Assembly (NCBI RefSeq): GCF_014201415.1
Contig: NZ_JACHEH010000007.1
Span: 149,346 to 213,345, forward strand
DNA: 64,000 nt
Reading direction: 5' to 3'
Source of the DNA: Chelatococcus composti
Lineage (GTDB): Bacteria; Pseudomonadota; Alphaproteobacteria; Rhizobiales; Beijerinckiaceae
A program made the translations under genes and the position numbers. Below, piece after piece: positions 23,382 through 30,597 of this stretch (its first letter is position 1; every line of letters starts with the position of its first letter). The notes under the pieces are model-generated. The model did no database searches. It had not been told where the DNA came from and saw only the letters and a list, made by a program, of their open reading frames with translations.

Positions 23382-23714
23382 TCATGAGCGATTCGCGAGC
23401 ATCAGCAGCACGTCCGCATGGCATGGCTGGTCCAGCCCACACCAGCAGGCGAGGTTCTTGCCGCGCAAATTGCCGATCTCCTCGCAGATGAGCCGCAGGC
23501 TTTCGCGGGCGGCTTCGTAGGTCTCCCGGCCGAAGGTGATGGGCACGTAGCCGCGGGCGAGTTGCGCAAACAGCGCGACGCACTCGGCCTGAGTGCCGTG
23601 CTTGCCGGCGACGAACGGGTTGCCCCAGCGGGTGGAGCGATCAACCTTCACCGTGTCGGGCGGCAGACGCCAGGCCTTGCGACGGGAGAGCTGGACCCTG
23701 ACGGGCGAAGGCAT
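23382..23714 (-). CDS. DUF4326 domain protein
   Basis: The 110-residue phage protein has the features of the DUF4326 family: PVRVQLSRRKAWRLP at the start, RWGNPF, and the C-terminal LACWCGLDQPCHADVLL with conserved Cys and His. The biochemical role is unknown. Its stop and neighbour starts overlap (TGATG) with the 72-residue gene upstream. Confidence 0.8.
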   Translation of the reverse strand: MPSPVRVQLSRRKAWRLPPDTVKVDRSTRWGNPFVAGKHGTQAECVALFAQLARGYVPITFGRETYEAARESLRLICEEIGNLRGKNLACWCGLDQPCHADVLLMLANRS

Positions 23715-23932
23715 CAGCTTTTCTCCTGCAGAATATGTCGGATGTCGCTGGCGAGCCCTTCGAGTGCCTCGGCCACCTTGAGCTTGAGTGCCCCCTCGGC
23801 AGTGGTGACTGTCACCTCGCCACCCGACTTGCTCGGAACGGTTGTCGACATGCTCGCGGCGATCGCCCGACGGGTCTGCGCTGCCACCTCCAGCCTGTCG
23901 GCCACGAGATTCCAGGCGGCAAGGTCACACAT
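23714..23932 (-). CDS. Hypothetical phage protein (72 aa)
   Basis: A small protein without a recognised domain. It has a Thr/Val-rich middle (GGEVTVTTAEGALKLKVAEA) and a helical C-terminus. It is held in the operon by overlaps at both ends. Confidence 0.6.
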   Translation of the reverse strand: MCDLAAWNLVADRLEVAAQTRRAIAASMSTTVPSKSGGEVTVTTAEGALKLKVAEALEGLASDIRHILQEKS

Positions 23933-24170
23933 GCGCGTCCTCCAAAAACAGGTCGGGCATAGGCTCGGACTCTCGGCGACGGGCCTGCTCGACGGCGCGC
24001 TTCAGCCGACGAAGCTCGCACACCTCGGCGCGGAGGGCAGCGTGCGTAGCCGTGCGCAGCGCCTGAGCGGCCCGGCCGACGCCGCGATGGCAGCGCCGGG
24101 CCTTTTCGTAGGCGAGCCGGCAGCGCCGGCGCTCGGCCTCGAAGCGTTCGATCATGCTGAGATGGCGCAT
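23925..24170 (-). CDS. Hypothetical phage protein (81 aa), Arg-rich helical
   Basis: A very basic, Ala/Arg-rich and probably all-helical protein (RFEAERRRCRLAYEKARRC). It ends with PMPDLFLEDA. It overlaps the next gene by 8 bases and starts 3 bases after the clamp gene stop. Confidence 0.6.
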   Translation of the reverse strand: MRHLSMIERFEAERRRCRLAYEKARRCHRGVGRAAQALRTATHAALRAEVCELRRLKRAVEQARRRESEPMPDLFLEDAHV

Positions 24171-24173
24171 TGG

Positions 24174-25280
24174 TCAAACCCTCATGGGCATGAGCACGAT
24201 GAGCGCCTCGGCGCCATCGTGGCTCTTGATGAGGCAGGGAGAGCCGGCATCGGCGAGGGCGAGGCGCACCGTGTCGGAGGCGAGGACGCCGAGGATCTCG
24301 GAGAGGTAGCGGCCCTGGAAGCCGATGGTGAGGGGCTCGCCCTCGAAGTCGGCGACGACCTCTTCGCTCGCTTCGCCCGCGTCGGCATTGGTCACGGACA
24401 GGGTGAGGGTTACTGGCGCGAAGTCGAGCCTCACGCCCCGGCCGCGCTCACCGCAGAGCGTCGTCACGCGGTCGACGGCCGCCTTGAGAACTCCGCTGTC
24501 GAGGGTCGCAATCTTGTCGTTTCCCGTGGGGATGACCCGCCGGTAGTCCGGGAAGGGGCCGTCGATGAGCTTGGAGGTGAGCGTGATGCCGGCGGCTGCG
24601 AAGCGCACCTTCGAGCCTGACACGGCAAAGTCCATGTCGCCCTCTGCGTCGGCCGCAAGGCGGGCGAGCTCGCCAACCGTCTTGCGGGGCACAGTGACGG
24701 GTGGCATTCCGGCGGCGCCATCGGGCAGCGGCACCGTAATGTGGGCGAGGCGGTGCCCGTCCGTCGCTGCCGCGTGAAGACAGCCTTCAGTGGCGTGCAG
24801 GTGCACGCCATTGAGGTAGTACCGCGTCTCCTCCGACGAGATCGCGAAGGTCGTGTGTGTGAGGATGCGCTGCACCGCCCTGGCCGGCAGGGCGAAACGG
24901 TGCGGCAGGTCTTCGTCGGGCAGGCCCGGCCAATCCTCCTCGGGCAGGGACAGCAGGACGAAGCGCGAGCGGCCTGCCTTGACGAGAAGGCGGGCGCCAC
25001 CACCCTCGGCCGTCAGCTCGATCTGGCAGCCGTCAGGCAGCTTGCGGACGATGTCGTGGAAGGTGGCGGCGGGTACCGTGAGGGCGCCGGGCGCGTCAAC
25101 GACGGCGGGGGCGCTGGCCTCGGCCCAGATGTCGAGGTCGGTGGCCTGGAGCCGCAGATGCCCGCCCCTGGCCTGCAGCAGCACGTTGCCGAGAATGGGG
25201 ATGGTGGGGCGGCGCTCGACGATGCGGTTGAGGGCCGCGAGCGGCTTGAGCAGGGCGCCCCGATCGATGGTGATGTGCAT
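24174..25280 (-). CDS. dnaN: Phage-borne DNA polymerase III beta subunit (sliding clamp)
   Basis: The 368-residue protein starts at ATG 25280 after GGAGG and has the usual clamp length. The N-terminus (MHITIDRGALLKPLAALNRI) and RRPTIPILGNVLL are typical of DnaN. So are the repeated clamp folds with EETRYYLNGVHL and ATDGHRLA, and the C-terminal LIVLMPMRV. DnaN rings tether DNA polymerase. It lies among phage nucleotide-metabolism genes in a tightly packed operon, so this is a second, phage copy, expected to recruit host polymerase to phage forks. The host dnaN is not in this window. Confidence 0.9.
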   Translation of the reverse strand: MHITIDRGALLKPLAALNRIVERRPTIPILGNVLLQARGGHLRLQATDLDIWAEASAPAVVDAPGALTVPAATFHDIVRKLPDGCQIELTAEGGGARLLVKAGRSRFVLLSLPEEDWPGLPDEDLPHRFALPARAVQRILTHTTFAISSEETRYYLNGVHLHATEGCLHAAATDGHRLAHITVPLPDGAAGMPPVTVPRKTVGELARLAADAEGDMDFAVSGSKVRFAAAGITLTSKLIDGPFPDYRRVIPTGNDKIATLDSGVLKAAVDRVTTLCGERGRGVRLDFAPVTLTLSVTNADAGEASEEVVADFEGEPLTIGFQGRYLSEILGVLASDTVRLALADAGSPCLIKSHDGAEALIVLMPMRV

Positions 25281-25294
25281 GACGGTGCCTCCGT

Positions 25295-25501
25295 TCATGC
25301 CCGGCCCAGGACCCGATCGACGAGGTCCGGCAGGTCGCGCAGCGCCGGAACGCCCCGAGCAATGTGGATGGCGGCCTCGCGCAGGTTGTTGTGCCTGATC
25401 TCGAACGCCGCACGGTCGATGTTGTCGTCGCACGAGAGGTGGGCGACATCTTGCGGCGTGATGTCGACGTCGACCTCGACGGTTTTCGTGATGGTCGGCA
25501 T
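25295..25501 (-). CDS. Hypothetical phage protein (68 aa)
   Basis: It starts at ATG 25501 after AGGAGA. The N-terminus reads MPTITKTVEVDVDITPQDVA, followed by LSCDDN and a helical tail. Short proteins with such a start occur in phage replication operons. The function is unknown. It ends 14 bases before the clamp gene. Confidence 0.6.
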   Translation of the reverse strand: MPTITKTVEVDVDITPQDVAHLSCDDNIDRAAFEIRHNNLREAAIHIARGVPALRDLPDLVDRVLGRA

Positions 25502-25538
25502 GGCGACCGTTCTCCTGGAGCTGCAGCCCAGGCGCGGC

Positions 25539-26180
25539 TCACGCCGCGCGGTTAAGGGCTTGGGGACAGTAGCGGTCGAGGCGCATGAGCCACTCGTCGG
25601 CAGCCTTGGGCCACGGCCACACGGTGAGGCGGCCGCGCATGGGGACGGGCTTGGCCGCCTCCACCTCGGAGGCCCACCTGCGGCCGCACGGCACCGTGAG
25701 CTGGTCCCGCTCGGTGCGCAGCACGCGAAGGTCCATCGCCTTGACAACTGCCGCCGTGTGGCGTGGCAGCGGCCACGGCAGGCCGGCGGCATGGTGGATG
25801 GCCTGGTCGAGGCGGGACTTGAGGCGGGAGAGCTGCATCCGCACCTCGGGCACGCGCACGGCGACCTCGCGGCCGTTGTCGACCGTGAGATGCACGCTGA
25901 GCGCCTCGACCACCGGCGTGGTGATGTCGCCGATGAGGTACTCATGTGCGTCATGCAAAAGGAAGGCCGCGGCGAGGGTCGGGTCGCGCGTCTCGTGATA
26001 GAGTGCGTCGGCGCCGACGACGCAGTGCTGCGCGACGGAATAGGCGCCGCTGCCGACGGCGCCGCCGAAGCGCGCCACGCGGGCAAGCTGCGGCGCCACG
26101 TCGCCGCGAAAGTCGATCGCCGCCGGGTCGGGCCTGAGCAGGTCGACGATCCTGCCGGTGGTGGTCGAGAGCCAGGTCAT
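25539..26180 (-). CDS. HD-domain phosphohydrolase
   Basis: The 213-residue protein has the YfbR-like HD motif: His52 in SVAQHC, His76-Asp77 in LLHDAHEYLIGD, and a downstream Asp. Relatives hydrolyse deoxynucleoside monophosphates. In the phage context this points to remodelling of the nucleotide pool, along with the DHFR. ATGA overlap with the preceding small gene. Confidence 0.85.
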   Translation of the reverse strand: MTWLSTTTGRIVDLLRPDPAAIDFRGDVAPQLARVARFGGAVGSGAYSVAQHCVVGADALYHETRDPTLAAAFLLHDAHEYLIGDITTPVVEALSVHLTVDNGREVAVRVPEVRMQLSRLKSRLDQAIHHAAGLPWPLPRHTAAVVKAMDLRVLRTERDQLTVPCGRRWASEVEAAKPVPMRGRLTVWPWPKAADEWLMRLDRYCPQALNRAA

Positions 26181-26431
26181 GCGGTGTCCTTCATGCAGTC
26201 GTGGGCGGCAGCGTCCATCTGCTCGATCTCGGCGAGGATGATGGCACCGGCGAGCACAAGGTCGCGCTGGCGATCCTCATGGCTGCGCACTGCCTCCGGC
26301 AGCGTCGAAAGGCTGGCGTAGAGGGCGGCTGCGCGGGCCATGTCGCCCCGGCAATGCGGGGCCTCGCACCGCAGCCGGGCTCGCTCCGCCATGACGTCCA
26401 CCTCGGCCTGCGTCAGCGGGCGCGGGCTCAT
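26177..26431 (-). CDS. Hypothetical phage protein (84 aa)
   Basis: It starts at ATG 26431, overlapping the stop of the membrane peptide upstream by ATGA. It is helical, with two Cys and one His in LRCEAPHCRGDMARA and an acidic centre (SHEDRQRDLVLAGAIILAE). No family is recognised. Confidence 0.55.
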   Translation of the reverse strand: MSPRPLTQAEVDVMAERARLRCEAPHCRGDMARAAALYASLSTLPEAVRSHEDRQRDLVLAGAIILAEIEQMDAAAHDCMKDTA

Positions 26432-26568
26432 GGCCGATCCTCGTCGATCTGGTCGCCGTAGAAGCCGCGGGCGGGGGCGCTGGTGCAGCGCACCCACGCG
26501 ATGCCCGCAAAGAAAAGGCCGAGCCCGATAAGGACAGTGGCGGCGATGATGGAGAGGACGTCTGCCAT
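26428..26568 (-). CDS. Small membrane protein (46 aa)
   Basis: Read directly from the sequence: MADVLSIIAATVLIGLGLFF begins a single transmembrane span, followed by a polar tail ending DQIDEDRP. It overlaps the next gene by ATGA and starts one base after the previous stop. The tight packing supports that it is a real gene. Confidence 0.6.
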   Translation of the reverse strand: MADVLSIIAATVLIGLGLFFAGIAWVRCTSAPARGFYGDQIDEDRP

Positions 26569-26569
26569 C

Positions 26570-26704
26570 TCAGCCTCCCTTGCCGAGCGCACCGGCCCAA
26601 AGACCAACGGCCGAGACGAAGGCCGCGAGGCACAGCACCTCGAAGGCGTCGCAGAGCGCGCGGCAGAGGAGGTGCCAGACCGCAGAGGCGCAGGCGGGCC
26701 ACAT
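26570..26704 (-). CDS. Small membrane protein (44 aa)
   Basis: A hydrophobic, Cys-rich peptide (MWPACASAVWHLLCRALC...) with one or two membrane-inserting segments, ending GALGKGG. The start overlaps the upstream stop (TGATG). It is coupled to the 46-residue membrane peptide; the two may act together. Function unknown. Confidence 0.55.
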   Translation of the reverse strand: MWPACASAVWHLLCRALCDAFEVLCLAAFVSAVGLWAGALGKGG

Positions 26705-26949
26705 CACGCCGCCTCGCGTCCGATCAGCCCGGCGAGGGCGCGGGCGTCGTCAGCCAGTTCAATGATCTCGGCGGAGGTAAAGCCGGCGCAGGCGAGATCG
26801 TCCGCCGTGCAGCTGCCGTGCTGCAGAGCGGTCTCGTACATGACGCGCGCCATGGCGGCGACCCGCGCATTGGTGGCTGCGGCATGGAGCGCGCGGTCCT
26901 GCGCCTTGGCGTCGTGGATGGGTGTGAGGAGTGCTGTAGTTGCGAGCAT
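26704..26949 (-). CDS. Hypothetical protein, first gene of leftward early operon (81 aa)
   Basis: A small Ala-rich helical protein (MLATTALLTPIHDAKAQDRA at the start). It is the first gene after the early leftward promoter, 29 bases beyond its -10 box. No family is recognised. Confidence 0.6.
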   Translation of the reverse strand: MLATTALLTPIHDAKAQDRALHAAATNARVAAMARVMYETALQHGSCTADDLACAGFTSAEIIELADDARALAGLIGREAA

Positions 26950-26977
26950 GAGGCCCTCCGTCAGTCGGACGGCCTAG

Positions 26978-27029
26978 ATGCTAGTAGGAAAAATCCGCAC
27001 GTCAATAGGGAAAGTAGGAAAAATCCCAC
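26978..27029 (-). promoter_or_regulatory. Leftward early promoter with two repressor operators
   Basis: On the minus strand TTGACG (plus 27000-27005) and TAGCAT (plus 26978-26983) are 16 bases apart. The operator GTAGGAAAAATCCGCA (26984-26999) fills the spacer exactly. A second copy, GTAGGAAAAATCCCAC, lies at 27014-27029, just upstream of the -35 box. Repressor bound here would block polymerase. Confidence 0.75.
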
Positions 27030-27142
27030 TCATGGGCATTGATCCTTGCGAATCGCGCATGAGGGTATGCGGCAACGCGTTCTTGTTGTGTTCTCGTGCC
27101 GGCGTCAGATTTCGGGCTCCGTCAGGCTGTTGTGGGGATGAC

Positions 27143-27373
27143 ATGGAGAGCCTTACGCTTGGGACTAGGCGCGCCGCTACGGACGACCGGCAGTGGTGTG
27201 CTCAACTTCGGTGTAGGAGTTGTCTCGCAGAGCAATTGGTGCCGGTGCCGGCGTCCGTAGTCCGGGACGGGATCTGGCGTGGCTCGGCCTTCGTCTGCGC
27301 GGCATGCGACGGGCGGGCGGCAGTTGTCGTGGGCTTCATGATCGACCGCCGGACAGGGACGCTGGGCGCCTAG
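27143..27373 (+). CDS. Small putative zinc-ribbon protein (76 aa)
   Basis: It starts at ATG 27143 after GGGGATGAC. Two CxxC pairs, RCRSC and VCAAC, are separated by about 28 residues, the usual zinc-ribbon spacing. It is transcribed against the repressor gene and overlaps its end by 4 bases. No family is recognised; it may be a DNA-binding accessory. Confidence 0.5.
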   Translation: MESLTLGTRRAATDDRQWCAQLRCRSCLAEQLVPVPASVVRDGIWRGSAFVCAACDGRAAVVVGFMIDRRTGTLGA

Positions 27374-28107
27374 AAAAGAGGCACCTCATTCTCGATGCGG
27401 CGGACGATCGCGAGGATTCTGACCTGCCGATGGTCTTCTTCGCTCGGATCGCGTGCCAGCACGCGGGGGACGACGATCGGCTTATGTTGTTGGTTATGCG
27501 AGCGAGGATGGAATTCCGTGCGGTCCTCGTAAAGCTCGATCTGCTTGACCGACCACTCGCGGTGGTGGCCGCCATCGAGCGTCTGCTCCACGACGACGAC
27601 CATGCCATCGCGCAGCGGCAAGCGCCCCCGCAGATCCTCAAAGTCAAGGCAGACGATGCGGTCACCGGGCAGGATCGGGCGGGGCTTGAGGGCATTCATG
27701 CTGTCGCCGCCTACGTCGAACGCGACGAGCCGAACATCTGGAAAGTCCCGGTCGCGGGTGGTGACGATGGAGGCTGGCCTGTCTTCGTCGCTGAACCAGG
27801 GGGCCTCGCGGAAGGCGCCGGCCTCCACGGTGCCCGCGACGTTGACCTCGACGAGGGGTGCGTTTGACAGGGTGAGGGGACGCTCGCTGCTCTCTCCTGT
27901 GTGCTCGGCGAGCAGGAACTCGACTGTCGTATCCAGGGCCTTCGCCAGCTTGGAGAGGTTCTGGCCTCGAACGGATTTCTTTTTCCCGGTGAGGATGTCC
28001 ACGATGAAAGAGCGCTCGAGCCCGCCAAGGCGGGCGGCCTCGAACGGATTGCGCCCAAGCTCGGCCAGCCGGTCGGCAACGCGGTTGCGGAAAGTCGTTT
28101 CACCCAT
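27370..28107 (-). CDS. S24-type self-cleaving phage repressor (CI-like)
   Basis: The 245-residue protein starts at ATG 28107. An N-terminal HTH (RVADRLAELGRNPFEAARLG, then ERSFIVDILTGKKKSV) precedes a LexA/S24 peptidase domain. That domain has Ser136 in VGGDSMNAL, Lys188 in SVKQIEL, and an Ala91-Gly92 pair in NVAGTVEAG as the likely autocleavage bond. This fits an SOS-inducible lambda CI-like repressor. Operators with the GTAGGA-N4-TCCTAC dyad lie just upstream of its start and in the leftward promoter. It diverges from the Cro-like gene. Confidence 0.88.
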   Translation of the reverse strand: MGETTFRNRVADRLAELGRNPFEAARLGGLERSFIVDILTGKKKSVRGQNLSKLAKALDTTVEFLLAEHTGESSERPLTLSNAPLVEVNVAGTVEAGAFREAPWFSDEDRPASIVTTRDRDFPDVRLVAFDVGGDSMNALKPRPILPGDRIVCLDFEDLRGRLPLRDGMVVVVEQTLDGGHHREWSVKQIELYEDRTEFHPRSHNQQHKPIVVPRVLARDPSEEDHRQVRILAIVRRIENEVPLF

Positions 28108-28142
28108 GACGGATTTATCCGACTTTCCAGCGGTTGACGCGA

Positions 28143-28187
28143 GTAGGAAGTGTCCGCTTGACGAAGTAGGAAATATCCTACTATGCT
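28143..28187. promoter_or_regulatory. Immunity operators and rightward promoter
   Basis: GTAGGAAGTGTCCGCT (28143-28158) and the perfect palindrome GTAGGAAATATCCTAC (28166-28181) lie between the repressor and cro. Each follows a TTGACG box (28134-28139, 28158-28163). The second has TATGCT (28182-28187, 18-base spacing) or TACTAT (15-base spacing) as -10, so the operator covers the promoter core. Confidence 0.75.
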
Positions 28188-28197
28188 CGGCGTCGCC

Positions 28198-28521
28198 ATG
28201 GAACATGAGCTTCGCCATCACCTGATCTCCTGCGCTCGGGCGCTTGCTGCGCACCGCGGTATCGAGCCGACGACCGTTGCGCGCCTGGCGGCCGGGGATT
28301 GGCGCTTTCTCGATCGCATCGCGTCAGGAAGTTCGTTCACGGCGCGAAAGTACGATCAAGTCATGCGGTGGTTTTCTGATCAGTGGCCCGACGACCTGCC
28401 CTGGCCCTCAGATGTGCCGCGTCCTTCGGTTCCTCCCGGCCGCCCCCGGCCAACTTCGCCGGAGCGGAGCGCGTCTCCGCTCCGGCCTCTTCCGGGGAGG
28501 GGGCGTGATGCTCGCGCATGA
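28198..28521 (+). CDS. Cro-like regulator
   Basis: The 107-residue protein starts at ATG 28198, 11 bases after the candidate -10 box. The N-terminal part (HLISCARALAAHRGIEPTTV, then ARLAAGDWRFLDRIASG) and TARKYDQVMRWFSDQWPDDL match a small HTH family found beside repressors in rhizobial prophages. The last 30 residues are Pro/Arg-rich and may be poorly conserved. The divergent arrangement with the repressor and shared operators suggests a Cro role. Confidence 0.7.
   Translation: MEHELRHHLISCARALAAHRGIEPTTVARLAAGDWRFLDRIASGSSFTARKYDQVMRWFSDQWPDDLPWPSDVPRPSVPPGRPRPTSPERSASPLRPLPGRGRDARA
28458..28486 (+). terminator. Strong hairpin near the end of cro
   Basis: GCCGGAGCGGAG (28458-28469) and CTCCGCTCCGGC (28475-28486) form a perfect 12-bp stem with a 5-base loop inside the cro 3' end. 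The T run is absent (CTCTTCC), so it may be a Rho-dependent or antiterminator-controlled site. Confidence 0.4.
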
Positions 28522-28682
28522 CCGCAACGGCGGCCTTGGCAAGGGCGTAGCGCCGGAGAGCGCTGCGCAGGCGTTCTCGCGCTGCCTCGATGCGCTGCTC
28601 GCGGTCGTCGCCAGTTTGCTGCATCTGCGTGGCCCTCCGTGATCTGACCGCCTGACTGTCCCACTGCTGAGCCTTTTTCCCA

Positions 28683-28709
28683 ACGAAAAAGCTGAGGAGC
28701 TTTTTTCGT
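28683..28709 (+). promoter_or_regulatory. Hairpin holding the ribosome site and start of the CII-like gene
   Basis: ACGAAAAAGCT (28683-28693) pairs with AGCTTTTTTCGT (28698-28709, one bulged T). GAGG in the loop and AGGAG at 28695-28699 form the ribosome site. The GTG start (28708-28710) lies in the 3' arm. The shape also resembles an intrinsic terminator with a T-rich 3' arm. Confidence 0.55.
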
Positions 28710-29193
28710 GAGCGCTGCTGCTTTGCCCGACGGGCTCTTCACCCTCATCAAGAGCGCGATCCGCGAGCTCGTCGCGGCCTGTGCCGTGCCCGGCTCGACG
28801 GGGCCGGAGCGCGTGGAGCAGCTCACCGGCTATTCGCGCGGCTCCATCAGCCGCTGGCAGGGGGACGCCTACAGGGACCTGCCGCCGCTCGACGTGGTCG
28901 TCCTGCTCGAGTTCACGACGCAGCGGCCTGTCGTCTCGCGTTGGCTTGCTTCGCTTTCCAGCCATCAGCTCGTGCCGATGGCCGACAATGGTGACACGGG
29001 CTGCCTTGTGCATGACCTCGTGAGGACCAGCGGCACGGCCGCCCGCGTGACGGGCGAACTGAGCGCAGCGCTTGCCGACGGTGTTGTGACGCCGCGGGAG
29101 GCCAAGGCTGTGAAAGCCGCCATTGGCGAGCACATGGAGACGCTTACCAGTGTGCGCCGCAAGCTCGCCGGCGTTGCCGCCAGGGGCGAATGA
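28708..29193 (+). CDS. Phage CII-like transcription regulator
   Basis: The 161-residue protein starts at GTG 28708. An HTH (VEQLTGYSRGSISRWQGDAY) is followed by LPPLDVVVLLEFTTQRPVVS and LASLSSHQLVPM, which resemble the CP76-type phage regulatory CII proteins. The C-terminal half is helical (GELSAALADGVVTPREAKAV). It is the second rightward early gene; expression could be controlled by the hairpin over its start. The exact role is inferred. Confidence 0.65.
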   Translation: MSAAALPDGLFTLIKSAIRELVAACAVPGSTGPERVEQLTGYSRGSISRWQGDAYRDLPPLDVVVLLEFTTQRPVVSRWLASLSSHQLVPMADNGDTGCLVHDLVRTSGTAARVTGELSAALADGVVTPREAKAVKAAIGEHMETLTSVRRKLAGVAARGE

Positions 29194-29194
29194 C

Positions 29195-29392
29195 ATGTGC
29201 CGGCGCTTCACTGCCCACTTCCTGCGCCACCCGCGCCGGTGGCGCATCGCACGGCGCATGGCCGCCGCCGGATGGCCGAGGTACGCCATCTGCCGCGCGC
29301 TCGGCATCCGGGCCGAGCGCCTCGCCGCCGCGATGGCCCGGGCGGACCTGCGGGGCCCGGCTGAGGTGGCGCTTTTCCGGAGGGCTGCGTGA
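29195..29392 (+). CDS. Small basic HTH-like protein (65 aa)
   Basis: Basic and helical, with YAICRALGIRAERLAAAMAR suggesting a helix-turn-helix. It starts one base after the preceding stop and overlaps the primase start (TGATG). Function unknown. Confidence 0.6.
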   Translation: MCRRFTAHFLRHPRRWRIARRMAAAGWPRYAICRALGIRAERLAAAMARADLRGPAEVALFRRAA

Positions 29393-30597
29393 TGGCGCGC
29401 CTGTCCGAAGCCCAGCTCGACGAGATCCGCGCCCGCCACCCGGTGGCGGAGGTAGCCGGCCGGTGGGTGACCCTGCGCCGCTCGGGCAGCAAGCTCATCG
29501 GCCCGTGCCCGATCTGCTCCGACAATCGCCAGAGCCGGACGGCCGGCCGCTTTGAGGTGGATGGCGACCGCTGGGTGTGCGCCGTGTGTGCCGATGGCGG
29601 TGACGTGATCCGCCTCGTGCAGCGGGTGCAGGGGCTCGACTTCCGCGCTGCCGTGGCCTGTCTGGGCGGGGCCGAGGTGCTTGACCCCGAGGAGGAGCGG
29701 CGCCGGCAGGTGGAGCGGGAGCGCCGGCGCGCCCGGCGCGAGCGCACGGCCGCCATCATGCGCGAGCGGGAGCGGGAGCGCCTCTTTCGTCTGTGGCAGG
29801 GGGCCGAGCCGATCCGCGGCACGGCGGCCGAGGAATACCTGCGCCTCCGCGGGCTGAGGCCTCCGCCCGACGGGCGCCTGCGCGCGGCGCGCGAGATGCC
29901 CTACTACCACGGCGAGGAGCCGGATCCGCGACGGCCGGGCAAGACGCGGCAGCGCGTGATCTATACGGGTCCGGCCATGCTCGCCGGCATCGTGGGCCCC
30001 GACTGGCGCTTCGCCGGGCTGCACATCACCTGGGTGGACCCGTCGCGGCCGAAGGGCAAGGCGCTCATCGTCGACCCCGAGACGGGCGAGGTACTCAAGG
30101 TCAAGAAGGTGCGCGGTTCCAAGCGGGGCGGGCACATCCACCTCGCCGGCCCCTTCGGCCCGCAGGCGCGACCGAGGCGCGTGATCCGCGGCGAGGGCAT
30201 CGAGACGGTGCTGTCCGTCCGCCAGGCGCTCCTGGCGCAGGGGGAGGACCTGAGCGCCACCGTTTTCCAGAGCTCCATCGACCTCGGCAATCTCGGCGGC
30301 CAGCACGCCGGCACGGTGCCGCACCCCGCGCTGACGCGCGCGGACAGGGCAGGGCGCGAGCGCTCCGTGCTCGTGCCCGGCCCGGTTCCGGACATGAGCC
30401 AGCCGGGCATCCCGCTGCAGGATAGCGTGACGGAGCTGGTGCAGCTCGGCGACGGCGATTCCGAGCGCTTCCTCACCGAGTGTGCGCTGCTGCGGGGCGC
30501 GGCCCGCTACGCGCGGCCGGGCCTCACCATCCGCAACGCCTGGGCGCCGGAGGGGGCGGACTTCAATGACCTGCTGCTCGAGGAGGTGGCGGGATGA
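29392..30597 (+). CDS. Phage primase with CHC2 zinc finger and Toprim-like domain
   Basis: The 401-residue protein has an N-terminal zinc finger (Cys39, Cys42, Cys63, Cys66; GPCPICSD, WVCAVCADGG). A long basic, coiled-coil-like helix follows. The C-terminal Toprim-type region contains RGEGIETVLSVRQAL. It is related to the DnaG-like or DUF7146 phage proteins that make primers. It would act with the P4-type helicase encoded downstream. The stop overlaps the methyltransferase start by ATGA. Confidence 0.82.
   Translation: MARLSEAQLDEIRARHPVAEVAGRWVTLRRSGSKLIGPCPICSDNRQSRTAGRFEVDGDRWVCAVCADGGDVIRLVQRVQGLDFRAAVACLGGAEVLDPEEERRRQVERERRRARRERTAAIMRERERERLFRLWQGAEPIRGTAAEEYLRLRGLRPPPDGRLRAAREMPYYHGEEPDPRRPGKTRQRVIYTGPAMLAGIVGPDWRFAGLHITWVDPSRPKGKALIVDPETGEVLKVKKVRGSKRGGHIHLAGPFGPQARPRRVIRGEGIETVLSVRQALLAQGEDLSATVFQSSIDLGNLGGQHAGTVPHPALTRADRAGRERSVLVPGPVPDMSQPGIPLQDSVTELVQLGDGDSERFLTECALLRGAARYARPGLTIRNAWAPEGADFNDLLLEEVAG

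Noticed and set aside
28361..28624. Minus-strand 87-codon frame overlapping the cro 3' end
   Set aside because: It has a possible ribosome site and a helical N-terminus, but half of it is antisense to cro and no family is recognised.
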